Shown here: positions 24,020-35,551 of the stretch, piece after piece
Position numbering within the stretch: position 1 is the stretch's first letter
Layout: each line of letters opens with the position of its first letter
Source of the DNA: Drosophila pseudoobscura
Taxonomy: Eukaryota; Arthropoda; Insecta; Diptera; Drosophilidae
Length of the DNA stretch: 64,000 bases
NCBI RefSeq assembly: GCF_009870125.1
Contig: NC_046680.1
Location: forward strand, 20,851,501 to 20,915,500
Reading direction: 5' to 3'
Made by a program: the position numbers and the translations under genes
Notes under the pieces: model-generated
What the model saw: the letters and a program-made list of their open reading frames with translations, nothing else
Database searches by the model: none
Told to the model about the DNA's origin: nothing

Positions 24020-25729
24020 CTACTCCTGGACTTTTGCCTCTCCATCCACCCTGGCCACGAACTTGCACCAAAACAATTCCCGGGGCATCATGCGGAAGCC
24101 GGCAATGTTCCCCATCATGTCCGTCGTGGTGCGTTCAGCCGGCTCCAGTCGGAAGCGACGGACCAGGCCATATAGCAGGGCCTTGACCTCCATCAGGGCC
24201 ATGCGATTGCCGATGCAGCTGCGCTGGCCGATGCCGAAGGGCAGGTAGGTGAACGGCTTGATCTCGTGCTTGTGGTCATCGTCAAAGCGGTCCGGGCGGA
24301 ATTCGTCGGGTTGAGGGAAGTTGTCCGGGTCGTGGTGCAGGGCAATGACGGGAATGTTGATGAGCTCGTCCTTCTTGAGGGTCAGCACGACTTTTCCCTC
24401 CTCGTCGCGTAGCTCGAAGTCCGAGCCGCACATGCGATCCAGGACGAATGCCGGTGGCCACATCCTCAGGGACTCAGAGACCACACAGTCCATGTACTTC
24501 ATGCCCATGAGAGTGTCGTAGTCCAGGGGCTTGCCCCCCAGCTGCTCCTCCGTTGCCATGATCTCCTCATACAGCTTGTCCTGCGCCTCGGGATTCATCA
24601 ACAGCTCGTGGCTGGTGAAGCTCAGGCAAGTGGCCACCGTGTCGAAACCAGCGGAGAAGAAGAGCAGGCACTGGGCGAGCAGATCCTCATCGTTGAACTC
24701 CGCACGATCCTCCTGCGTGGTCGTCTCCTGCGATGCCTCCTGTTCCGCTCTGAACAGGCGCTGCGCCTCCATCAGCTGCTGAATCATGTCGGGGCGTATG
24801 ATGTTGTGCTCCTTACGGTACTGTATAGCACCAAAGACCAGCTTCTTGAAGTAGTCCACATTGTTCATGTCCATCACGGATACCCGAAGGGCCTGGCATT
24901 GGAAAGGGATCAGTGAGATATCTACAATAAAGTCAGATCAGCGCATACCTTCATCAATTTGGGGAGCAGGATGAAAAGCATCACCTTGAGGACAGCCCAG
25001 AGACTAAAATCCGAGATCCGCTGCCCAATGGAGAAGAACTCGTTGTTGGGGTCCTTGAAGGAGTTCACCTGGATGCCAAACGCAGCAGTGGCAATCACGT
25101 CGTTCGTGTAGCGTGTGAAGAAATCCTTTAGCTCCAGCTCCGTGGCTCCATCCTCTGCCAGCCTCCGTTCGATGTAGGCCACCGCCTCCACGTTACAGAC
25201 CTGAATCAGCTCGAACATTAGACGAATCTTGAGGCTGGTGAAGGTCGGAGTCAATGTGCTCCTCATCTGCTTCCAGCGTCGGTCGCGCAGGGAGAGCAGG
25301 CTCTTGGACAGCACGCTGTCGTTGGCACCGCCGCCCGCGTCGCCGAGGCCCTTTCGATGGTTGGCAAAGTTGTCGAAGCTCTTGATGCCCACCTGCCGGA
25401 TGAGTTCCGGATCGGAGAGAAAGAACAGCGGGTCGCGCAGGTTGAAGACGCCGTACACCTTGTGCTGTTTCAGACGCATGTGCACCGCGATGCTGGAGAG
25501 AGAGTTTATCAAGTTATCATTTATGGTATCTCTGGTTACATCTACCATACCTGTGCTTCAGGTAGGAGGCTTTGCCCATCAGCACGGCCAGCGGAATATT
25601 TCCCAACAGTGGAACGGGCGCCTCATGGACCACGCCCCGCTTCAAAAAGAATCTGACCGGGGGCTCGGCCCATTTGTACAGCAAGAAACCGATGAGCGCC
25701 CCAAGGGCCAGCAGCACCTCGAAGGCCAT
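24020..25729 (-). CDS. Cyp9c1: CYP9-family cytochrome P450
   Basis: Exons 25729-25551, 25492-24949 and 24892-24020 join in phase to give 531 aa, the usual microsomal P450 length. The N-terminus is a membrane anchor (FEVLLALGALIGFLLYKWA) followed by a Pro-rich hinge. The oxygen-binding I-helix reads LLFFSAGFDTVATCLSF; the K-helix ExxR is ESLRMWPP; the haem loop is PFGIGQRSCIGNRMAL with the axial Cys. It should be an ER-bound monooxygenase of clan 3, family 9, acting on lipophilic endogenous compounds or xenobiotics; the substrate is unknown. All key motifs are intact. The symbol rests on family likeness and on its chromosomal neighbours as I recall them, so the subfamily is an inference while the family call is firm. 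Confidence 0.9.
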
Positions 25730-26313
25730 TTCACAGGAAGACGGAGGGAGTGGAGCGGTGCGGTGCTAGTTTTATTGCGCAACTGGAGCGCCAAACCGTA
25801 TGGGGGATACCTCCAAAAACTAGAAAAGCGTCGCTCTTAGCCGAATGCTCAAACGCCACTGAAATACACAATGTTTGTTCTCTTCTGTTATATACGAAGC
25901 TTTCTGTGTGTCGGCAAGCAGCAGAACCGGCAAAGTGTGAGCATGTGTTCGTGAACAGAAAGAACACAGAAAGAGAGAAAGAGCGAGAAAGAGTGAGAGA
26001 GAGAGAGAGCGATAGAGAGCGTGTTGACTTATCAATTAGCATGAGCGTGTTGGAGTATGAAATAAATATGAAAGAAGAGAATCAAAACTGTTTGGTAGAG
26101 TAAAATGAAAAGGTAGCCAGAAAAACCGCAAAGAAATTCTGGTATAAGAGTTCCGTTCTTTTCATGAAATCAGAAAAAAGCGCCACAGCCTAAAACACCC
26201 CTTTCGATCGACTAAAAGGTATATACTCTTATGTTTTAGTGGATTCCCTCTTGGAAGTTTAGTTCTGGAGTCATCAAAATGAGAAATCTGGGTGCTAGAA
26301 GAGAGCAAATTGA

Positions 26314-26321
26314 TGACGTCA
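26314..26321. promoter_or_regulatory. CRE palindrome
   Basis: An exact TGACGTCA, the full CREB/ATF-type site. It is isolated, and the nearest gene is CYP9, whose start codon is about 590 bp away on the minus strand. Confidence 0.35.
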
Positions 26322-27417
26322 GAGGCAGACTGTTTGTGGATCGAACACTGCGCTGCCCAAAATATTGTGGGAGAGTCAAATAAACCTACATACATAGATA
26401 GCTATTTCATTATCCATTTGTTTACTTTACTTACTGTTTATTTTTGCATTTCTGAGCGGAAGAGAGCAAAATAGAGCGTAGGATGGATAGAGTCTAATTC
26501 GAGATATTTTATACATGTGTATACATACATATATCAAATAGCAAACCAATTTCATTTTTCGTCGAAATGTTGCCTTGTCGGGATTGAAATGGAAGTCCCT
26601 GATAGCACGCTGATATGATAGAAAAATGATAATGTTATTCCAATTACTGTGTACTGTACTGTACTGTACTGTGGGTATGTGCGGTGTGGGTGTTCGGGGA
26701 GCTAATGGAAAATCCAACTATGCATAAATAGATTCAGTTGGCATTTGGCATGTCATGGCTAATCTTATTGGCATAAACTAATTTCAACATTAATCCCCTT
26801 AAGTGACTCAACTATTTATTATAAAGGACTTGGCGGCAGCAGGCGGCACGTGCTTGGGATCTGCGTCTTTGTTTTTCTCTTCTTCTTCGAGACCCTTAAA
26901 GGGAAGTCGGGCTTCAGACACAGAAATTAAAGTTCTGTCACTTAATGCATCTCCTTAAACGAAACCTTACAGTTATACATATGTATGCATGCTTATGTAA
27001 TACGCTTGTATGTGTGTTGGAGTGGTGTAGGCATAATGAAATTGCTCAGAGAGTTTAGCAGGTTGGAAAACTTTTGTGTATCACTGGTTGGTCTCAGTAT
27101 CCAGTCCGGCCCGCCCCCACTAATGTGGGGGGAGGCGAAGACGTTTATGGTCTCGGTCCAATCCCCGAAACTCCTTACGCAATCAGCTCACGTCTCCGGC
27201 AAATGACAAAATTTGCTTGCATTTAGTGAGAGTCTAACCAGAAATTATTGCACTGCTCTGGAGGAGAGCGAACCACTAGAAAGGAGGGGCGGACGTGGGA
27301 CAAATACAGTTATCTGTAAGCATGCTAATCTCCTTTGAAGGGGAAATATCAAAGAACAGCTAAATCAATCCCACTCTGATTTCTCTCTATTTCTCTCCCT
27401 TAAGCTGTTGGCTCAGC

Positions 27418-27612
27418 TGAGTGGGTTCAAGGTGTAATAATAATAAGGTAAGGCAAGGCGAGGCAGTTAGCTAATTGCAATTGTATGATTACTAAATCGG
27501 TTTTATATACTCTGGTGACATCAGTACTGCAACCGAGCAATAAAATATACTGCCCGGAGACCGGACTCTACCTTAACCGTACTATTAGTATACCTTGGAT
27601 GAAGGCGTCTAC
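27418..27612. repeat. Inverted-repeat element related to the 31.7-kb hairpin
   Basis: The left end (CAAGGTGTAATAATAATAAG then GTAAGGCA) and the reverse complement of the right end (starting GGTATACTAATAGTA) are similar, giving imperfect terminal inverted repeats about 170 bp apart. The same left words, and the right words GTATACC plus ATGAAGGCG, occur in the same order around the hairpin at 31.72-31.81 kb. The two loci look like copies of one short dispersed inverted-repeat family, MITE-like. No clear target-site duplication was found. Confidence 0.4.
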
Positions 27613-30600
27613 TGGGATCCTTGCTGGCTCTGTTATTGGTGGCAAACATTTTGTCTGCTGTGGAAAGACCGGGATTTAAATCTTTATATTCTCTCTATTC
27701 CATTGGATTTCGAATGTGTTTACACTGGTACAGGGAGGGGGAGGGGAGCCTGAAAAAGGAGGAGAAAGCTGAAATGGCCATGTACTTGAAGCCAGTTTTT
27801 TCTTTCTTTTGCAGCCATCACCATTTGAATTTAATGTTCTCTGCCTTGTTCTTTGCTGTTCACGATTCTGTTTTCGTGTTCTTTTTCCATTCTCTGCTGC
27901 GGCCTTTTCATTGCAAGTCAAGTGCCGCCCGCAAACTTGAAAGAGAACTGTCTCCTTGAGGCCACTTCCCTGCCTGCTCTTCCCCAATGGATATCTGCGA
28001 TGTCCAGTTTCGGGGGCAAATCACACAAGCAGGGTAAATATTTTGACATTTCGACTCTAATTAGGCCAAATTCTTGTGTGTTTCTCCAATCAAAAACGGA
28101 TAATGGAGGATACACGCTCTCGCGACAGGAGAAAACATTTGCTTAGGGCATGTGTGTGTTTTGCGCAAGCCATTGGAATATTCCTTTAGCTCTAACGGCT
28201 TCTTTCGCCTGCTATTCGTATGTATTCGTGTGCTCCCCCCACTTGAAGTGCTCTCCAGCTGTCCACAAATAAGAACAAGCTGAATATATGTAAAATATGT
28301 ATGCCCTTCAGATGCCTCGGAGCTTACCAGAGCTGGTTATCCCTCCTTCCCTCCTGGTTATCCTGCCGTTAAGAGCTTACATTTTGATTTGTTTTGCTTG
28401 TTTGCCTGCTCTTTTGCTGTAGGTTTTTCATAATTAAAATAAATAAACAAGTAGTAAAACGTTGTATTTGGTTTCTGCATTCGTTCTCCAATTATACATG
28501 GTGAAGGATTCCATTGCGCCATCAAGTATGCAACATTCAATAAGGCACTTCGCATGGATACTCGGTTTCGGATCCATACATCATCCTTACCCGATTGAGG
28601 CGATGACTTCGGTACCGCTTTGAATAACTGCTTATTGGAATACCAAAAATGTTTCATCTCGGTAATCGCGCCATAAAAGGCTTAGCCAACTGTATAGTGG
28701 AGGCGCCAACTGAGGGTAGAACATGCCATATAAAATGTTAATTTATTGCCATTGTGGGCCATTCCGCAAACGATATTATTATGCAATCGCATACAAAACA
28801 GACCGGAAAAATACCAAAAAAATACAATGGAATATAAAAATATTCCTCTATGAGATGTGGTTCATGACCAGGAAAGCGTTTTGGCAAAATTTCGGCATTG
28901 CAAAATCAACAAAATGCAATAAATATTTAACAAAACAAAACAAGGACAAACCATAGAATACACGAAAACAGCTCTGAGCAGCCTATGGACTCGATTCCAT
29001 TACATTCGAGGCATCCTGTTACCAAGAATTTTGGGCATATGGCCAAGACAAGAACAGAGAGCAGACCCAGGGCCGACACCTGGCCGTACGTGACCCAGGC
29101 AAAGATATTTATGTGTGTCGAAGGAAATCGAATAACATTTTTTATGCACGCATCAAATTTATGGCCCAGAAGCTTCGCTTTCGCCCTGGCTTGCTCAAAT
29201 ATGGACATGACCAGATAGCGACTTCCCCAGCACACTCTGCTCTGGCAGCATTCCTGATTTTTCAGTTTTCCGCGACCGCCTGCAGTGCTCGAAAATGCTC
29301 TGTCAAATATTTGCTCAAAGAGATTGCCCATTGACAGTGCGAGTGAGAGTGCTGTCAATCGCAGGTCGGGGTCTGTCCATGAACTGCGATACGTAATGGG
29401 AGTCGCCTGTTCTGCGGGTAATTTGCCGTCCCATCAAATCACTATTGTCCAGAGCCAGTCACTGTGACAGTGAACGCTGGAGTGATGCTCATCTCTGGCG
29501 GAGAGTTGGTGGCTTTAAGGTGGGAGTGGGAGTGGAAGGGGGAGTGGGACAGGATAAGGATAAGGATAAGGATAATATGTCCCTCTCCCACTCTCCCACT
29601 CTCTGCTTTTCTCTGCGCACTCATTCAAATTTATGCCAATGCCTAAACGCTGATTATGACAAATATGCCATGCTCCACTGGTTCTGGTTGGCTTTCCATT
29701 TCTGGCTGTTGTTCTGGCACGGGTTCTGGTGCTGCCTCTCCATTCCTCGCTCTACTTGGGGGCTTATTATTATTGCTGTAGGCCTGTTTTGTTTGCCTTT
29801 CGACCAGTTGACGAAAATCCCAAAATAAATAAAAGTTTTATTATTAGCATGAGTAGACGAGGAGGGTGGTGTGTGGTGGGTGGGGAAAAATAAAATGGAA
29901 TCAAAGCAGGATTTCTGGCTCCCAGCAGATTGCCACTAATGACACGCACGCACAAGCGCACCTTCCACACACACACGCACACACACGAACACATGGACAG
30001 TGTGTCAACAATTATAATGTGCAAATTGTTTGATATGTGTGCGTGTGTGTGTGGGCGTCCGTCACCTGCCATCACATTTGCTTTATTGCCGCTCATTAGA
30101 GATGCTCAACGAGCGAGCACAAAGGAGAACACAGAACCGAATCCTTTCTCTCTTCTCTCTCCTCTCCTTCTGTTTTCTGTTGATTTCCCAACACGTATGC
30201 ATAAGTTTTTTTCTTGTCCTGACGCCCACTACCATGACTCTCTTTCCGCTTGGCTGCTGGGAAATGACAAAAGATTTTTGCTCACCAGCTGTTTTGACAC
30301 TTTGATGAATGGGGTCGCCAGAGCTGTGGCCGTCGGGATTTATAGGTGTGTCTGTAGCAACAAGAGTCCAAGGAAGAGGGACACAAATGTTAAACGCCTT
30401 ACAAATTGAAGTTCAAATATACAGCCATTCTGTACAAGTGCAAGGGAAACTACTAAGAATCGAATTGCGAAGGAATGGTGATTGGAGGCAGAGAGATTTC
30501 CCATCAATTCATTTGTCTACTGCTTCCAATGTGGCCACACCAAACGTGCCAGGAGCTGCGTTGCATTGCTTAGGCTGCCTTGAGAGGAACAAAGTCCGCT

Positions 30601-31223
30601 GCTCTCAGGAAAGATCCTGCCGGAACCGTTTGCGCTAAAAGCTTGAGCTCTTAAAAACATACACCTAATAATAGATGGCGTTTCAATTGTGCGGAGCCAT
30701 ATTTTCATTTCAATTATTGTTCACACTCATCCAGGGATTACAGTTTCATGATTCATGGTTATGCGTTGCGTTGGGCGCATTGTCCCGGCAACCGACAACC
30801 GGCAACAACAATTAAATTGCGTATATTGGGGCGCAATTGTGAGAATTGTTGCAAGCTGAAAACAATCGCCGGACTAAGCCCAACAACAACAGTCTCTCCA
30901 AAGCCAGCAATAGTGGGGTCCGGTCCCATCCGAATTCCGTAACTAAGCCCAGAGCCATCCCAACAAAAAAAGGATTATTTTGATTATTTTGCGTGTTGGC
31001 CACGTGGTGCGGGGGGACTGCGGCAGGCGACTGTTCATTTCAATGAACTTGCCTTTCAAACGAAATTTTATCATGCCTGCCCAGGCAGTCGTTCTCTCTT
31101 CGATGCCTCCGCATCTCCGCAACTGAAGTTGAATGTGCGTGGACCGGACAAAATCTGGGGGTAAAAAACACAAAAGAAAGTGGAGCACAATTTGCTTATG
31201 TTTTTCTTTTTTTTCGTTTCAAG

Positions 31224-31718
31224 ATTTCCAATCCCTGTGGCTAACGAGCTGGCTCAGCTCCGGCAGCGGGAGGAGGCAGAAGAGCAGCAGCGGTGGCGAG
31301 GATAAACGCTCCGTCAACGTTTACACGCTCCAGCAGCCGCATAAATTTCCGCTTCAATTGGACGTGTACAGCGGTGGTAATTGTAGCTTGGATTGCCACC
31401 ACCAACAGCAGCGGGAGCTGGACGGGATCCATCATCCTTCACAGAAATCAACACTTTCCGCCTCTGCCCAGAAACCGCTGCCCGGACGCCAGCTGTCGCA
31501 GAGCTGTGACGGCGCAGCAGCAGCACCAGCAGCAGAAACCAAATTTATTGAAAGTTCAATGTGTAAGGCAGCAATAAATAAAAGCACCAATACATGAACA
31601 ATCAGCAGCAATAAGAATTTAAATTAAATTTTCACTTTGCCCGCGCCTCTGAGCTCTACTCCCCCTCCCTCAGCCGAAGACGAGCAAGAGATGGAGATGG
31701 GAGATAGAGGCACCAAAG
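31224..31718 (+). other. Candidate 5' leader exon of the Cys-cluster gene
   Basis: A long T-rich tract ending in CAAG (acceptor at 31223) and a possible donor (AAAG/GTATGC at 31719) bound a GC-rich, Gln-codon-rich 495-nt block unlike its AT-rich surroundings. Two frames look protein-like: one ends ANELAQLRQREEAEEQQRWR then stop at about 31303, the other is open to 31597. The next exon (from 31925) opens with an ATG in good context, so I favour an untranslated leader. Alternatively it is the last exon of an unseen upstream gene. Confidence 0.3.
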
Positions 31719-31801
31719 GTATGCTAATAGTAAGGTAAGGCAGTTCAGCTCATGAGCAGAGTCCGCTCTCTCGAACTGCCTTACCTTATTGTTGGTATAC
31801 C
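31718..31801 (+). ncRNA. Pre-miRNA-like hairpin, candidate 3'-tailed mirtron
   Basis: Arms 31718-31746 and 31773-31801 pair along all 29 positions on the plus-strand RNA: 25 Watson-Crick pairs plus 4 G-U wobbles, with a 26-nt loop. A further GGCACC/GGCGCC pairing lies just outside a small internal loop. The 5' base of the stem coincides with a possible splice donor (GTATGC at 31719) and the next acceptor is at 31924, so the hairpin would form the 5' end of a 206-nt intron with a tail of about 120 nt. That is the architecture of tailed mirtrons known in flies. All four non-Watson-Crick pairs are wobble-compatible only on this strand. The alternative is a palindromic copy of the inverted-repeat family seen at 27.4 kb. 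No known miRNA is recognised. Confidence 0.45.
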
Positions 31802-31894
31802 ATGAAGGCGCCTTCTGTTGCTGTTTGATTTGACTGTTACATTTGCATAATTTTATGAAAATCTCACTCTCTCTTGCGCTATTATGCTTTCCTC

Positions 31895-31921
31895 CTCTCT
31901 GTCTCTCTCTCTCTCTCTCTC
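31895..31921. repeat. CT microsatellite forming a splice-acceptor tract
   Basis: The run of CT dinucleotides directly precedes TAG/CCC at 31924 and would serve as the polypyrimidine tract for the exon carrying the start codon at 31933. Confidence 0.7.
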
Positions 31922-31932
31922 TAGCCCAAACA

Positions 31933-34900
31933 ATGGACGACATGGTCTATCAGTGCAACTCCATTTATGTGCTTAATGCCAGCTATAATGCATATGGGGT
32001 AAGTTTTCCGTAGTAGAGCCCGCATGTGGGTCCTAAACTTGCATCACGATCCTTTGTCTCTCTTGCGTCTCCGCCTAACTGTCCAACCGTGTCTCCTACT
32101 CTATCTTGCCTTGGCAGGACTTGGGCACATATGCGGCAACAAAGCGTGAAATAAATGGCAGCCAGGGCCGAGCAGCGGGAGGAGCGCCAGCGAATCCAAT
32201 TGAGGCAACTTGCTCCACGAGTGCTGCGGGTGTGGGTGTGCAGCATAAATTCAAAACTTTTGGCAGTGCCACAACAGCGGCAGGGAGAACGGCCACGAGA
32301 ACGGGAACTGGTGGAGGATGCGCTTCAAACTACGTAAATCCTGTCGCTACATCAATGTCAACCACAATGTGTTCACCGGCAGCAACGGCCCTGCAAAAAC
32401 TGTTCAATTGCAGTGTCGGCAATGCCTGCCAAAATGTCACCCACACTCACAACAACATCCACAACAACAACAACATCCACAACAACAACACTATCCACGA
32501 GAGCGTCCATAACAATGGCTGCCTGTCAGCAACTGGAGGAAGCCTGTGCGAATTCGCGCTCGAGAGCACATCGGTAGCGGTGGCGGTGGCAAGTGCAAGT
32601 GGTGTATGCCCCCCAGCAGGTGCTCCCCCCCACCCCACAGCCACCCAACCGCTGCTGGCCAAGAAGAAATGCACCAATGTCAAATCAACGCTTATTGCCA
32701 AGAAGACAAAGTTTCTCAAATTTCTCGAAGAAGAAAAATGGCGGAGCGCTGCGGCAGCAGCCGCCCCAGTAGCGGAGGATGACGGAGGAGACGACATCGG
32801 GTATGTATTACAGCCATGGACTCATGTATGTGTGTGTTTGTCTGTAGGTGAGGCCATCTTCTGGCTGGGCCAAAAACTTATAAATTCTCATAAATGTTGT
32901 AGGGCATCTTGCGGCGTTGAAAATCGTGGCAAGCTTTTTGGGGTTTCTAGTTTATTGGACAAACGGTATTTTCGTCGAAGTTTGCTGCCACATGCCACTA
33001 GAGTGGTTTCTCATTAACTCCACAAAGATGAAAAATGAAATAAGTTCCATTGGAAATGAACAAAAATATCGTTAGTTATCGATTACTGCCCTGCCCCATA
33101 TGGGTGGCAGGAAGAATTTAGACTGCTGGAAACTATCATTATTTATCGATTACTTTACAATTAATCATGGCCCCGATCAAGGGTCATCTCCACTAGTTGT
33201 GTGTACTTCTTTAACGATTGCTGTACTTTTTATGGCCTCCATTTTGGGTCATTTCTTGTCTCCCTTTATGGCCATTTGGCCCGCTAAATGCTGTACCGAA
33301 CTTTCCTAGGACCTGTCCGGCTCCGGCCTGCATTCAATTATCTGTCCGGCAGATACTTTGTTTCAGCGAAACTTTCCTGCATTCTTCATTAAGTCAAAAG
33401 TTCTGACCCCCATCGCATAGCAAACTTGCTACCACCCTGCATTTGCACGCTGGCTCTGGTCTTTTATGCGGCCATTTGCGAAATTGAAAAATTAACGCGT
33501 AGCCATAAACATCAAGCGATATGAACGCAGTGGCGCTCAAAAGCGGCTTTAAGGGGTGGTGGGCCCCCATCTCCATCCGCAAAAGTTGATTAACATGCCA
33601 GCCCGTCTCCGGTTCCGGCTGCGGCTGCGGCTCCGGCCCAGAACGCCTCAATGGATTCCCATAACTGTACATATTGAAGTGCAATAATCATATTTTACGG
33701 GGGGGTGGGGCACGCATGCGAGACGGCAACACTTGAGCGGCCCCAAAAGAGAAAAGTTGCCGCCAAAGCTGCATTCCCTGTTCGCCCTTCCATCACCACT
33801 CACACGACTTTCAAGAACCGAAAACTTTTCGTGGCGCGTCGCCCTCTTCCCGCTTTGTGTCTCTTCCCAGTGGCACACAGCCACAGACTCTCTTTATCCC
33901 CCCCTGTTGCAATAATGATGTCAAAGTTCGTTCACGGCCGGGAAAATTTCATTAATTGCAGTTTCAGAGGGCGTGGTCCTGGTGGGGCTGTTCTTCTTTG
34001 ATTTATTAGTACCCGGTGCACATTTAATTAGTAAACGTCAACAGAGGGAAAAATGCTCTCTCCTCCGCCCCGTGTTGGGCCCGTGCCTCTTAGCCAGTCT
34101 CATTACAGGGCGACATCACTAGTGAAATTCTTTAGCGCACATTCATCAACTTTCGCGACGCCGACAAGAATGACGACTCCATCAACTTGTGCTGCAAAAT
34201 AACTTGCGACATTTTTCAAAAACTTTTTCCTTTACAAGAATTTGCATTTGCAGTTTTCCGCAGTTTTTTTTTAATGCCGATAAGAGCTCGGGGTCTTCTT
34301 TAATGGCCTCCGGTCGGGAGCTTCCCTGTCCGCGGCCAAGGTGTTTTCTGTTTGGAAAAACCCGGGGATTAATTTATTATGGCCTGAAGGGAAAATGCTC
34401 CCTGGATAGTGGTGTTGGCCGGGGGGTATTTGAAAGTTTTATATGTTTCGTTTCTCACACACGCGATTTTCAGGCCCATGCCAGCCTCCACACTTTATTT
34501 GCATTAGCTGGCAGTATGTACATACATACGAGCAAATGTACAGCTCTTCTTCGCACACCCACTTCATATTCGTTGGCCTCCTTCCGCTCCACTTGCAGCC
34601 GTTTGATGCGCGTTTAGTTTAGTCAACCAAAAGCTAAATAAACTTTCATTTACCATGCTCGACAGCAATGAGGCGGAGCCCAGCTCAGCGGCCAGCACGT
34701 CGACAGCATCATCATTTGTGGGCCACTCAGGCGTGCAAGGGCGGAACAACAATGGCAGGCACTTGAAAAATCAGAGCAACAGTCAGGAAGCTGGACCAGC
34801 CCCAACCAGAGCTGGAGGCGGAGGTGGAACTGGTACCGGGGCTGGGGCTGGGGCCCGCCAGCAGAATAAATTGAACAATTGGAGCATGCATAATGAGGAC

Positions 34901-35551
34901 AACAACAAACTGACCAACTACCCGCAGCTGGAGCAGCAGGAGCAGGGGGAGCAGCAAAAGCAGCAGCAACATCAGAGTTCCATGAAGGAGCAAACGCAAG
35001 CCAAATCAAGTTACGAACTGTACCAGGAGGCAGCCGACATTTTGGGCCTCAGTTGCAGCCTCTGTGATAACTGCCGCTGCCTGGACTGTCAGGTAAGATG
35101 GAGGATGGTGATCCTTATGAAACAAGCGTAAGCCAATCATTCACTCACTCGTTCACTCTATCGTTAACAGAGCGGCTACTTTGATTGCGATGACGACGAC
35201 GAGAGCTACTCGGAGCAGTCGCTGATGGACGATGAGTACGAGGACTACGACTACAGCGTGGAGGAGCTGCAGATGCTGTTTGCCAGGGAACATCAATTGC
35301 GACAGGGGCCCGAGCAGACATTGTGCTATGCAGTGGACTGCCAGCAGAACTGCCACCTGCCCCAGGACGAATCCCCAGGCACACCAGCAGCCCACCCAGA
35401 GCCAGAGCCCGTCGGGGTGTCCGGACACCATCGTGTGGCCATCGATTTTGATTTAATTAACGCCACTTGCAGCCAAGTGTTGCAAAATTGTGAAACATTC
35501 AACGATTTGAGTTTGCTGGATGCCGCCGGGACCGAGCGTCCATTTACGTAA
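31933..35551 (+). CDS. Low-complexity acidic protein with Sprouty-like Cys cluster, unknown function
   Basis: Exons 31933-31998, 32118-32800, 34666-35092 and 35171-35551 agree in phase (0, 2, 0) and give 518 aa. The start MDDMVYQCNSIYVLNASYN sits in good context. The second exon is Ala/Gly/Thr-rich with a His/Asn repeat (NNIHNNNNIHNNNTIH) and a basic block (LIAKKTKFLKFLEEEKW). The third is Gln-rich and ends in CSLCDNCRCLDC, spacing C-x2-C-x2-C-x-C-x2-C. The last is very acidic (DCDDDDESYSEQ, DDEYEDYDYSVEEL). The same Cys spacing begins the Sprouty domain, but the rest of that domain is absent. The 32800/34666 junction is the least certain; ATG 34654 could instead start a shorter protein. A donor-like CAG/GTGAGA follows the stop by six bases, suggesting a 3' UTR intron. 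No function is claimed. Confidence 0.65.
32801..34665. other. Long intron of the Cys-cluster gene
   Basis: Apart from short chance frames I see nothing coding. It contains several ATCGATTA/TATCGATT words near 33070-33150. Further exons of the gene could hide here, since only phase agreement supports direct joining of the flanking exons. Confidence 0.4.

Larger units (their letters stand above)
25730..31932. other. Non-coding stretch between CYP9 gene and the Cys-cluster gene
   Basis: No gene is supported here. Contents worth noting are a perfect CRE palindrome TGACGTCA at 26314-26321 about 590 bp upstream of the CYP9 start, a GTACT pentamer run near 26650-26671, an inverted-repeat element at 27.4-27.6 kb, GGATAA repeats near 29541-29570, CA/GT runs near 29.96-30.05 kb, a possible leader exon at 31.22-31.72 kb and the hairpin listed below. 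Confidence 0.5.

Noticed and set aside
30508-30640. Zinc-knuckle-like CFQCGHTKRARSC peptide
   Set aside because: The Cys/His spacing does not match C-x2-C-x4-H-x4-C and the frame is short; taken as chance.
32155-32337. Alternative Gln/Arg-rich frame in the Cys-cluster gene's second exon
   Set aside because: It is short, ends quickly and does not join the flanking exons in phase, unlike the chosen frame.
32440-32510. Regularly spaced ACAACATCC repeats, CRISPR-like at first glance
   Set aside because: Simple codon repeats (Asn/His) inside a coding exon of a eukaryotic genome; no spacers.
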